Assembly: GCA_029204225.1 (NCBI GenBank)
Contig: CM055096.1
Location: forward strand, 32,499,076-32,563,075
Direction of reading: 5' to 3'
From: Diphasiastrum complanatum
Lineage: Eukaryota > Streptophyta > Lycopodiopsida > Lycopodiales > Lycopodiaceae
DNA length: 64,000 nucleotides
Position numbers and translations under genes: made by a program
In this document: piece after piece, positions 37,469 to 48,095 of the stretch
Layout of the letters: each line of letters starts with the position of its first letter
How positions within the stretch are numbered: the first letter of the stretch is position 1
Notes under the pieces: generated by a model
The model's database searches: none
Told to the model about the DNA's origin: nothing
What the model saw: the letters and a program-made list of their open reading frames with translations, nothing else

Positions 37469-38293
37469 TACCCATGACGCTTATGTACTAGAGGGTAGAG
37501 ATTCTGTTGAAGGTGGCATTTGGAATGTGGTCTTGTGTAACAGACCATCATTGATCATTACAAATTACTGTAATTGTTTTTTGTGAATAATATCAGAAAA
37601 AATCATGATGCTTCTTGTTCACTACCTTACCATAGATGCATGAAATTTGGAAACTCATAATCAACACATGCAAGACCAATGAAGGTTCATGCACAACCAT
37701 GCATAGACATGCATGTTTGAATAGATCACCTCGAAGCTACATCATGTAGGAATCAATGTGAGAACACTAACATGCAATTCTAATGACTAGCATGGAATGG
37801 GCGAATGAGGGGTGTATTTGATTGGCTTCTGCAATGGCGCCACACACACATATGTCCACCATCCTCCGCCCGTCTGGCCTGATGAGCTGCAACAAGTGGG
37901 ATTTGACCCTAGTAAGTGACCTTGTGAACTCGAAACCACAATGATAGCATCTCCATCGGTAGGCAACTAAACCATGGGACACAGCCACATCCCCCTGTAT
38001 AAGGTCAACCTCTAACCACATGTCCCTACTAACAACCAACATCGTGACTATGTACTATAGGTCCTACAAAACATACACAAAGTGTGCAAAGGTTTACTAC
38101 ATTGCATCGATAACATCTACATGTGCATTCTATACATAAATGTATTGCATTTTGGAACGTAGAGTTCCTATCACGTTCTAGAACGTTTTTTTTTTTGGTA
38201 AATTTTTTTAGGTGTCTGACAATTTTTTTTTCTTTATTCTTGGACGACTTATTGTTTTTCATGGAGACTCATGAGAGTCAGGAGTGCGGGCTA

Positions 38294-38295
<2 letters not shown>
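37469..38295 (+). other. start of intron 8, no gene recognised
   Basis: No coding similarity is seen. A homopolymer-T-rich stretch occurs around 38190-38250. Confidence 0.5.
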
Positions 38296-38336
<41 letters not shown>

Positions 38337-38570
38337 AGATATAGTTTTGGCAGTTATGGCAGTATATGAGAGAGTTTGGGGTTGTTTCAGAGGAGAGTTC
38401 GACATCTCAGATCCAATGTTGAGCACTATTGGGGCGAAACAGGATTGTTCCTTATCACCTACTTTATTTGGATTTTACATTGGTGAGCTTGAGGAGGTTA
38501 TCAGTTGAGATGATGGTTTGGGTTGTAGCCTTGTTGATATCTTGATTGCCATACTGTTACAAAACATCGT
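38296..38570 (+). mobile_element. (CT)n tract followed by LINE RT fragment
   Basis: A (CT)n tract (38298-38334) joins directly to RT coding sequence: IVLAVMAVYERVWGCFRGEF, then DCSLSPTLFGFYIGELEEVIS. This is the part of RT just before the catalytic YADD box. The 5' truncation point again lies at a pyrimidine microsatellite. No 3' end of this copy is present. Confidence 0.75.
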
Positions 38571-38596
38571 ATACCAAAAAAGGTGCCCAAACTGTG

Positions 38597-39295
38597 TGTG
38601 TGTGTGTGTGTGTGTTTTGTGTGTTGTGTGTGTGTGTATATCTATATATATTTATATATATATATATATGTATATATAAAGATATTTTAGAGAGAGAGTG
38701 TAAGGGTGTTGTTAACCCACTCTACTCTCCCTATGTCACACCTAGACCCTACTCTTTGCTTATTCATACATACAATACATATGCACACACATACTAGCTT
38801 ATTTTTTGACCACACATACACACACATATACACATATACACACATATACATACACATACACACCTACATACATATATACACACATATACATACACATACA
38901 CACCTACATACACATACATGCACATATATGTATAGATACACACCCATATACATACACACACACATTCACACATATACATACACATGCACATACACACATA
39001 CATACACATATACACACATACACATAATACATATTTACATATACGTATACATACACGCATACACACACATACACATACACCCATACACATGCACGTACAT
39101 ATACACATAACATACACATATACACACATAAACATACATACACATACACATACACACACATACACATATACACACATACATACACTTACACATACATATA
39201 CACAAACACATACACATAGATATACACATACACGTACATACACAGACATACATACACATACATACAAATACACGTACACGTACACATACACACAC

Positions 39296-39340
<45 letters not shown>

Positions 39341-40215
39341 CACATACACATACTTACATAAACATACACATACGCATACACGCATACACTCATACACATA
39401 TACATACACACATACGGGCATACACATAGACATACACATATACACATACATAGACACATATACATACACATGCACATACATACACATACACACACAAACA
39501 CATACAGTCATACACATACACATGCACACACATACAATACACATCACACACACACACATATATACATACACACCGATACACATACACATACACATATAGA
39601 CACATACAAATACATACATATTTACATGCACACACACATGCACACATATACATATACATACATATACACATACATACACATGCACATGCATATACACACA
39701 CACACACACTAGTGGGTAAGCCCGTCGATGACGGGCGGCTGGAGGTCAAAGGCGGCAGAGAATGTGTTAGTACGAAATGTGTGCTTGTATGGATGTATGC
39801 AAGTGTAGGGTTTTGAGAGTAAAGCAAAGGTTTGTGTGTGTGCGTGTATGTGTATGTGTATGTGTATGTGTGTGTACGTGTATGTGTATATGTAGTGGTT
39901 ATGCCCGTCGTTGATGGCAACCGGTCGAGACGTGTGGATGATGCTCAGAGCGGCCGATTGATGATTGAAGGTGGACATAATTAGATGCAGCCAAAAGTTT
40001 GTCGGCCAGTCATTTGGGGGGTGTTGTTTCGGATGGTTTTGACATGCATCGACATGAAGCTTCGACACCTTGAAATGTGTGCGGGTGTGTGCTTTTAGGT
40101 GTGCATGTGTGTGTGTGTGTGTGTGTGTGCATGTTTCTATGTGTGTGTGTATGCGTGTGTATGTGTGTGCGTATGTATGTGTGCTTATGTATGTACGTGT
40201 GTGCTAATAAATAGG
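38597..40215. repeat. CA/TG microsatellite block with polarity switches
   Basis: 38597-38690 is (TG)n then (TA)n on the + strand. 38770-39720 is about 950 bp of acatac/cacata-type repeats with a (TA)n core at 39301-39334. 39835-39900 and 40103-40205 return to TG/TATG repeats. Between them lies unique sequence with a cgtcgatgacgg/cgtcgttgatgg pair at about 39722 and 39906. Long open frames in this block (Cys/Val/Tyr or His/Thr/Tyr only) are artefacts of the repeat. Confidence 0.9.
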
Positions 40216-40305
40216 TACACTAATAAATGTACACTATTTGAACATCAAATGTTCCTACGTTACACCTGGCTAATAGTTAAGCAGTATGTTGCTTGGTTTG
40301 AGGGA

Positions 40306-40925
40306 TGATCAGCCGAATGCTGTGGTAAGTGATCAGCCGAAAGTTTGAGATAAGTGATCGGCCGAATGTTTGAGGTAAGTGATCAGCCGAATGTTTGAGA
40401 TAAGTGATCAGGATCAGCCGAATGTTTGAGGTAAGTGATCAGCCGAATGTCTGTGGTAAGTGATCAGCCAAATGTTTGAGATAAGTGATCAGGATCAGCC
40501 GAATGTTTGAGGTAAGTGATCAGCCAAATGTCTGTGGTAAGTGAGCAGCCGGATTTCTGTGGTAAGTGATCAGCCGGATATCTGTGATAAGTGATGAGCC
40601 GAATGTCTGAGGTAAGTGATCAGCCGAATGTTTGTGGTAAGTGATCAGCCGAAAGTCTGTGGTAAGTGATTAGCCGAATGTTTGAGGTAAGTGATCAGCC
40701 GAATATCTGTGGTAAGTGATCAGCCGAATGTTTGAGGTAAGTGATCAGCCGGATATCTGTTGTAAGTGATACGCCGAATGTTTGAGGTAAGTGATCAGCT
40801 GAATGTTTGAGGTAAGTGATCAGCCGAATGTCTGTGGTAAGTGATCAGTTGGATATCTGTGGTAAGTGATCAACCGAATGTTTGAGGTAAGTGATCAGCC
40901 GAATGTCTGTGGCAAGTGATGATTT
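40306..40925 (+). repeat. 25-bp minisatellite, about 24 units
   Basis: The consensus unit is gtaagtgatcagccgaatgtttgag-like. Units alternate between tttgag and tctgtg variants, and two carry an extra caggat. Most units contain GAGGTAAGT or TGGTAAGT, a consensus 5' splice site, and the palindrome tgatca. Confidence 0.9.
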
Positions 40926-41147
40926 GTCTATGTTGCTTGTGAGGATTTTGTGATGTCTATGTTTCTACCTGAAAGATTTGTCTTAGATTTTGATTCTACT
41001 TGCGAGAGCATGTCTTTTGTTGGAAGATTTTGTGTAGTTAGAGTTGGATGGATGCGTTGGGCTGGAATTAGGTGGAGGATTTGTAGGGGTTAGTTCTGGG
41101 TATCGTACTAATTTGCAGACTCTCAGTGCCTCCACGATCACAAAGCC

Positions 41148-41275
41148 ATTTTGAGTTCTCTAATGGATGGAGGGCGCGACGATGGAGGAAGGAGGATGGA
41201 GGATGGAGGATGGAGGATGAAGGGCGGGGCGCATCATCGAGTTTTCTAAAGGATGGAGGGCGCGACGGTGATGAC
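41148..41275 (+). repeat. ggaggat-type short repeats
   Basis: Two blocks of atggagg/ggaggatgga repeats are embedded in a duplicated context (tggatggagggcgcgac at about 41163 and 41255). A similar text recurs at 42522-42585 just before the next LINE tail. Confidence 0.7.
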
Positions 41276-42576
41276 CTAAACACTAAGCCAACATAGCAAT
41301 GACCTCAAAGGAGTGAATGTTCTACATAGGTCTTCAGCGACATTTCAAACCACAAGCTTATCAAAATAAAAGGAATAGAGAACTGCAACAGAGACCTTGG
41401 CAATAATAGCAAAAGCATTTATCGGCATCACAACTTAAGGGCGGCATCATAATTAGTCCTGCAAAAGTAATATGCAGCTCCTTAAATCAGTCTGTTGAGA
41501 GCCATCCATGGCCAAAACCTGGCCTACGGCCCTCTGCTGCTATCATGATTCTTCAAAGGCGTAAAACACCCCGCATCTCAGAGACTGGAAGAGTCATGCA
41601 AATGACTTGAAAATCCGCACCTGAACTACTCTAAAGATGCAACAACCTTTCTATAATCCACCATAGATTCTCTTCACGGTTGTCAGATTGCAATCAGGAG
41701 GCAGTGTGATCTATTCTAGTAGAAGCTTCCACATGCTTCAATATTCAATCATGACTACAAGCTGAGGGCTTTCGAGAGTCATTCAACAATGGCCTTTCAG
41801 ACAACGGTTTCACGGACCATACAGGAAAGTGAATTCGTGCAGACAGGCATTCAGATCTACCATCTTCCTCAAGAATTTTTTAAAATAGAGTGCACGTTCA
41901 AACTCTAAATGCAGGCAGACAAATCGTTGACCAAGTCATCTTCAAGGCAGCAGCAAATCTGCGTCTTAAATGGTATTTAGAAAAACCTTTCTGGCCCTTC
42001 GCGATTTCCAAAAAAATTGCTGTCACAGATTAGATTATGGAGTCAACCTCCATCTCCTCTTGTCGTTGAGATTCAAAGTGTTTGGTTCACGAAAGACAGT
42101 CATTCATAGCTATCAAATACCTCTACAAATCACTACCATCTTTGCATTTGTCTCTCGTGAATGATTTACACACTCATTGTGTATTCTCAACCATAAAGCT
42201 CATCAAGAAAATACATAGTTGTCTCTTTCATTTGAGTTGGAATCTTCCTACGGCTGCTGTTGTGATTATGCCCTAATCCGTTTGATCAAACGACCTTTAG
42301 GAGTAGTGTTCGGCTGTTAACGGCCTGTAGAAACTGTTTGTGGCTGGCTGCCTTCGGCGTTTTGAGACAGGTGTGAAGATCATTTGCAGCACAGCGGGAT
42401 CCTAGGAGCGGCGCAGATCTGAACAGATAGCAAGCCTACTCAACAATTGATCCTCAAGAACTTAATCAATGCCATACGCTCTTTAAAAATCCATGGATTC
42501 AAACTTCAGATTCTGCACTATGGAGGAAGGAGGATGGAGGGCAGGGTGCAGCATCGATGCAGGAAGGAGGATGGAG

Positions 42577-42585
<9 letters not shown>
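41276..42585 (+). other. intron 8, no gene recognised
   Basis: Moderately complex sequence without domain similarity. The end (42522-42585) repeats the ggaggat motif of 41.2 kb, so the two positions may once have been one unit. Confidence 0.45.
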
Positions 42586-42621
<36 letters not shown>

Positions 42622-43578
42622 GCTTTATTAATGTCTTTTCCATGCCAAAAGGCGTATAAGACTAGTAAATGTACATGTCAAGTATGTGGTAACAATGGGA
42701 GCGTATGAAACATCTCCAAACTGGTAACAGAAATAACAAATCTAAAGCTATGAACTGAAATAGATGTGATGATATATGAAACATGTGGGAGCATGTATAA
42801 TGCTAAAAGTCATGAGTGGGGTATGACACTATCATCCAATCCTGTCCTACTGATGCTATAAAAGGATGTAATACGAGCCGCATGGAGGGCCACTGGTGGT
42901 CGCTGACGTCGTCTAGGAGGGTGAAGAAGTCTCCTCGTGATAAGTCGAGTAGCTCGTGCTGCAACATGGGTATGTGTGGGACACTGTCTCCGATCTCTGT
43001 GGGCAGGTAAGTCATCATCACCATCATCATCACATCAAATACTAGGTCTCGTCCTCTCCTCCTGGAGAAGAAAGAAGTGATCTGAGGCTGAGAAACATGA
43101 CTCTGCTGGGTTGTCTGACACAAGTCTTGTCGCAGTATAAACATCTCTCGTATCATGAGGGCAGCGCATCGGGAGTCCTCATATGCTAGGAGGGATCGTA
43201 GGGTGACAGGTGTGTCACGGAACAAACAGTAGTATCTCCCTCTGATCTCGTAATACACCGGGCACCTAAAGATAAAGTGCTCCTCTGACTCCACCTCATC
43301 CATGGAGCATAACTGACAAATCCGCTCCTCTCTCGGGATACCCTGGAATCTCCCAGTCTCAATAGCCAACTGATGTGATGATACGCGGAGCTGTCCCAAT
43401 GTAAATATGAGGCAGTGTGATAACCCCGGGTTCAAATAGTGTGGCAAAACTGGGAACCTTGCTATGTCAAGCTCAATAAAGTAAGTCCAATAATAGTCGG
43501 GTTTAACCCCACGTTGTCGCCTCCAAGTACGATCGAGATATGCCCGATATAAGACGCGCCTGATATACTGATAAGTAC

Positions 43579-43580
<2 letters not shown>
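42586..43580 (-). mobile_element. 5'-truncated LINE inside another LINE's tail
   Basis: On the minus strand it ends in an ACGCC/GGCAT stem, GACATTAATAAAGC and a (TC)n tail (42586-42622). 43447-42803 is an open 214-codon C-terminal frame with RVSSHQLAIETGRF, the zinc finger CQLCSMDEVESEEHFIFRC and RPVYYEIRGRYY-type text. The 5' end stops at agtacctga|gagaga, exactly at the GA tract of the neighbouring copy, which is closely similar in sequence. Confidence 0.85.
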
Positions 43581-43633
<53 letters not shown>

Positions 43634-43664
43634 AGGGAGGGAGGGAGGGAGGGAGGGAGGGAGG

Positions 43665-43745
<81 letters not shown>
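43581..43745 (-). repeat. (GA)n/(GGGA)n compound microsatellite, LINE tail
   Basis: GA dinucleotides flank a block of about ten ggga/gagg tetramers at 43627-43668. It separates the 5' end of the previous LINE from the 3' end of the next one. Confidence 0.9.
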
Positions 43746-43746
<1 letters not shown>

Positions 43747-45525
43747 AAGTTTTATTAATGTCTTTTCCATACCAAAAGGTATATAAGACTAGTAAATGTA
43801 CATATCAAGTATGTGGTAACCATGGGGCGTATGAAATGTCTCCAAAATAGTAACATAAATAACAAATCTAGAGCTAAAGCTATGAACTGAAATAGATGTG
43901 ATGATATAAGAAACATGTGGGAGCATGTATACTGCTAAAAGTCATGAGTGAGGCACGACGCTATCATCCAGTCCTGTCTTGTTGATGCTATAAAAGGATG
44001 TAATACGGCTCGCAACATGAATGGCCGTCGGTGGTCTCTGACGTCGTCTGGGAGGATGAAGAGCTCGTGTTGCAACATGAGTATGTGTGGGACACTGTCT
44101 CCGATCTCTGTGGGCAAGTAAGTCATCATCAACATGATCATCATCGTCATCAAATACTAGGTCTCGTCCTCTCCTCCTGGAGAAGAAAGAAGTGATCTGA
44201 GTGATTCTGCTGGGTTGTTTGATACAAATCCTGTCGTAGTATAAACATCTCTTGTGTCATGAGTGCAGCGCATCGGGAGTCCTCATAGGCTATGAGCGAT
44301 CGTAAGGTGACAAGTGTGTCACGGAACCAACAGTGGCATCTCCCTCTGATCTCCTAATACACCGGGCACCTAAAGATAAAGTGCTCCTCTGACTCCACCT
44401 CATCTAAGGAGCATAACTAGCAAATCCGGTGCTCTCTCGGGGTACCCTGGAATCTACCAGTCTCAATAGCCAACTGATGTGATGATACGCGGAGCTGTCC
44501 CAATGTAAATTTGAGGCAATGTGAGTCTCGAGTCCAAATAGTGTGGTAAGACCGGGAACCCTGCTATGTCAAGCTCAATAAAATGAGTCCAGTAATGGTC
44601 GGGTTTAACCCCAAGCTGTCACCTCCAAGTGCGGTCGAGATATGCCTGATATAAGGTGCGCCTGATATACTGATGAGTACCTGAGGGGAGCTCTGTAATG
44701 GAGATACCAATTGACTCAAAGAGGAAGTGGGATGCCTGGGAGAACCACGACAGTCGATAGCCCTGGTCATGAAGGAAGTGTGAGGAAACAAGTGCTGTCT
44801 GTGTCTCATATCCGCATCGGGTAGAGCCTGGACTCTCTGAATATATGCGATAAGCTGGAACGTGGCATCTATCTGAATGGGTGGAACGACAAACTCTGCA
44901 AGAAGGATCTTGTGTGGAACCGAGGGCTTCGCCCAGATCATACGAGCTAACATGGTGGTCTGCAATCGTGAAATGTTGGCCCAGTGTGATGAAGGGAGGC
45001 CGGTACACCATGTCTCTGCTGCATACAAGGCTGTGGGGGTGACAATAGTATCAAAAAGTCAACACCTACTGCGAGCATCTCGGATGAGCTTCCTGAAGCA
45101 GAACCGCTCAAGCTGAACAAGAGAGGAATGCCCCTTCCCAAGGCGGGTGGTGGCAGCCTGTCGCATGCTGAAGGTAGGACCAGAAAAGAGTTTCCCCAAA
45201 TAAGTATAACAAGAAACTACCTCTAAGGCCTGTTCATCCAAGATGAGCTCTTGGCGGTGCATGACGGCTCGAGAAGTGTTGAAGACCATAACCTTGGTCT
45301 TTGCAGTCTTCACCACCAATCCCCATCTCGTACAAAATCCCTGTAAACAATCCAACTGCCTCTGTAATCCCTCTCTGGTCGGGGATACTAGTAATACATC
45401 ATCCGCATAAAGGAGAATGACAATCAGAATGGTGCCAAGTCTACAGCCAGCCCGGCCACACTGTGAGATGACTCGCTCTTACTCATCAATGTACAATCCA
45501 AAGAGAACCAGTGAAAGAGAACAGA
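43746..45525 (-). mobile_element. LINE 3' half, closest relative of the previous copy
   Basis: The minus strand runs from just upstream of the RT box (SLSLVLFGLYIDE near 45485) through KTAKTKVMVFNTSRAVMHR, SCYTYLGKLFSGPTFSMRQ, ARMIWAKPSVPHKILLAEF and the CCHC region. It ends in an ATACC/GGTAT stem, GACATTAATAAA and a (TC)n tail. Several stops are present. At about 45525 it meets a plus-strand LINE head to head. Confidence 0.8.
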
Positions 45526-46712
45526 CACTTGGAGTGATATCTCGCGTTTGCAGATTCACATGCTTAGCCATATGATTCGGGTCAAGCAGTCCGTTCCTCA
45601 TGAGATTATTCTGTCGGAGTTTGCTTCTCCTCCATTGATTGTCGAGGCTATTTTCAGGATTATCACATTCATTCACATAATCTCAGAGCTTGATTCCTCC
45701 AGATACATGGTAGTGGCTTTTACATCTTCTCGCACTTTGGCTGGGCAGCGGGCTAAGTCTTCATGGTTTCAGTATGCTTTGGACTTTCTACATAGCTGGG
45801 GATTATCTATGTCTGACCTCCGCAATGGGACTCATGCGTTCATTCGCAGACAGATCTAGAGAGCATACATACATACTGTTTGGTCTCACCTTGATCCTTC
45901 ACGGGTTAAGCTTAAGTTCTACCGCATTCACTTTCTTCACTTGGATGCTTCAGGGCTACCCGTTAGACCGAGTTATTTCTCTCAGCCGTTGTCTTTTGGC
46001 CTACGCTACCGCATAGGTCAGCTTTGGGTCTCTTCTCGTCAGCTCGCTATTGAGACCGGCAGATACACAGACATGCCATGACCATTACGGATCTGTCGGT
46101 GCTGTACATTACAAGAGGTTGAGGATGAGTTTCACTTTATTTTCTTATGTCCAGCTTACTATGAGATCATAGGCAAATACCACTGTCTCTATCGGGACAC
46201 TCCACTCACGCTTGGTTCCTTCTTTGCCTATTCTGATGCGAGATGTGTTGGTTTACTTTTGCGAGAGTTGTTCTCCTTGAGATCTTCACTTATGCTGGAT
46301 GATCAGGATGTTGACCACAGTCAGCCACATATTACACTTTTCTTTTAGAAAAGAGTTAGGGAGGATACTTCTGATAGTGAGATTGACGTTCCAGCTCGCT
46401 GACAAAAGCTCCAGCGTCTTCCTCGACCATCCAGAGTTCGTCATCAGAGGCCACCCTGTGCCTCACACCAGATCACATAGTTTTTCTCTTTTAGTTAGTA
46501 AGTTTTATTTCCTCCGCGTAGCTGGTGGTTAAGCTACTGCTTTTGTACCCTCACCATAGCTGGAGGTTAAGCTTTGGTTTTATTTTCAGTTTATTTCTGT
46601 TTTTAGCTTTAGCTGATAGAAATAAGTCCAACATGGACAATGCTCCTTTCTGATGTACTTTTTCTGTCTTATGTGCCCAAGAGTACCCGATAGACATTAA
46701 TCTATTCTATTC

Positions 46713-46750
<38 letters not shown>
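45526..46750 (+). mobile_element. LINE C-terminal half with 3' end and (TC)n tail
   Basis: Plus-strand coding resumes at MIRVKQSVPHEIILSEFASP, continues through WFQYALDFLHSWG and (after a TAG at 45857) YRIGQLWVSSRQLAIETGRY. It then has a zinc-finger-like region and LLLRELFSLRSSL. The 3' UTR ends GTGCCC...GATAGACATTAAT, then (CTATT)n and (TC)n up to 46750. Confidence 0.8.
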
Positions 46751-46752
<2 letters not shown>

Positions 46753-46830
46753 ATGTACTTTCTACTTGTCTTATGTGCCCTGTGCCCTCGGGCACTTGAC
46801 AGACATTAATATAATTCTAATTCTAATTCT

Positions 46831-46876
<46 letters not shown>
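46751..46876 (+). mobile_element. LINE 3'-end tag in the tail of the previous LINE
   Basis: Only about 60 bp of LINE is present: tgatgtactttctacttg, a GTGCCC/GGGCAC hairpin and GACAGACATTAAT. It is followed by (AATTCT)n and (TC)n. The tag and tail unit differ from those of the element on its left, so it is a separate insertion rather than a duplication. Confidence 0.75.
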
Positions 46877-46877
<1 letters not shown>

Positions 46878-46892
46878 GGAGACTACATGCTA

Positions 46893-47830
46893 TGGGTCAG
46901 GCAGGTTTTCGAGCCCATTACTCTACTGCAGATCACATCTTCACGTTGCGGGCCGTGATTGAGGAGGCTAAGCACAGGAGAGAGAGGGTTTACTGTTGTT
47001 TTGTGGACTTCAGGAAGGCCTTTGATTCTGTCCCTCGCTCATTGCTCATCCAGAGACTCCGAGACCTAGGCTTCTCCACTAACATCGTTCTTGCTGTGAT
47101 GGCACTTTATGAGCGTGTCCTTGGATGTTTCCGGCATAGCAGTGGCATATCCGATCACATTTGGAGCACTATTGGGGTGAAGCAGGGTTGTTCCGTCTCA
47201 CCAGTCCTCTTTGGCTTATATATTGATGAGTTGGAGAGAGTCATTACACAGTGTGGTGGTGCTGGTTGCAGGCTTGGGGACATCTTGATTGCTATCCTCC
47301 TTTATGCCGATGATGTGGTATTGGTCTCACCGACTAGAGAGGGTCTACAACGACAGTTGGATTGCTTACATGAGTTTTGCACCAGATGGGGCCTAGGGGT
47401 GAACATTGGGAAGACCAGGTTTATGGTCTTCAACACTTCTTGAGCATTCATGCAGCGACATGAGCTTACTTTGGGTGGACAGGTCCTAGAGGTGGTCCCT
47501 TCCTACACATACCTGGGGATCCTTTTCTCAGGTCCTACTTTTAGCATGAGACAGGCTGCTACCACTCGACTGGGGAAGGGACATGCCTCCCTTGTTCAGC
47601 TAGAGCGATTCTGTTTCCGGAAGTCCATCCAGGATGCTCGTAGTAAGTGTCACCTTTTTGATACCATTGTCACCCCCACGGCTCTATATGCGGCAGAGGC
47701 ATGGTGTACAGGTCTTCACACTGTGTTACGAGCTCGTAACCAGTGCCGAACCCTAGGGAACACAGATAGGTCAGATACCACAGTCAGGGTCGTGTCCAGT
47801 GTACATGACCAACAGGGCAAGACAGTGTGA
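46893..47830 (+). pseudogene. LINE reverse transcriptase (best preserved RT in the window)
   Basis: The RT domain spans fingers and palm. The first metal-binding residues are in CFVDFRKAFDS (near 47010) and the catalytic YADD in LLYADDVVLVS (near 47300). The box YADD differs from the FADD usual in plant L1 elements. A TGA at 47441-47443 splits the frame, which continues through SYTYLGILFSGPTFSMRQA and LYAAEAWCTGL until the LTR insertion at 47724. Confidence 0.85.
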
Positions 47831-48081
47831 GTAGTGTGCCCCAGCACGGTCCATAGCCATGGCGGGCCTAACACAGCCTAGGGACCCTGTCAGCAGGATA
47901 GGGCCCCCAGTTGGGTCCCGACGTGCAGTCGGCCACGTCAGTGCCACGTGGCCGACACTTGGCAGTAGCATGCTACCAGTCCTCACACTGGGCTAGGAGG
48001 GGCTTACTCTATATTAGGGAGTAGGCAAGGTTGGGTGGATCAGTTAGTGTTTGCCCTACTGTGGTGTTAGGATCTATTACA
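47724..48081 (+). repeat. 5' LTR of the chromovirus
   Basis: 358 bp, beginning TG and ending CA. Directly after the TG lies gttacgagctcgtaac, a 16-bp perfect palindrome. A second inverted repeat (gtcggccacgt / acgtggccgac, loop cagtgcc) contains a G-box. A short minus-strand open frame inside each LTR is a coincidence. Confidence 0.97.
47928..48015 (+). promoter_or_regulatory. likely LTR promoter: G-box hairpin and TATA box
   Basis: The inverted repeat at about 47928-47956 holds ccacgtgg (47944-47951), a palindromic G-box of the kind bound by plant bZIP and bHLH factors. About 60 bp downstream lies TATATT (48010-48015), a plausible TATA box. Promoter function is inference. Confidence 0.5.
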
Positions 48082-48082
48082 C

Positions 48083-48095
48083 TGGTATCAGAGCC
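48083..48095 (+). other. primer-binding site (initiator tRNA-Met)
   Basis: TGGTATCAGAGCC begins one base after the 5' LTR and matches the 3' end of plant initiator tRNA-Met. Confidence 0.92.

Noticed and set aside
38706-39920. Large open frames of Cys/Val/Tyr or His/Thr/Tyr on both strands
   Set aside because: They are produced by the CA/TG microsatellite block and have no start context or domain.
40306-40925. CRISPR array
   Set aside because: The 25-bp units are contiguous without unique spacers, and the DNA is plant nuclear. It is a minisatellite.
47771-47986. Minus-strand 71-codon frame, repeated at 53625-53840
   Set aside because: It lies wholly inside the two identical LTRs. It duplicates because the LTRs do, and it has no recognised domain.
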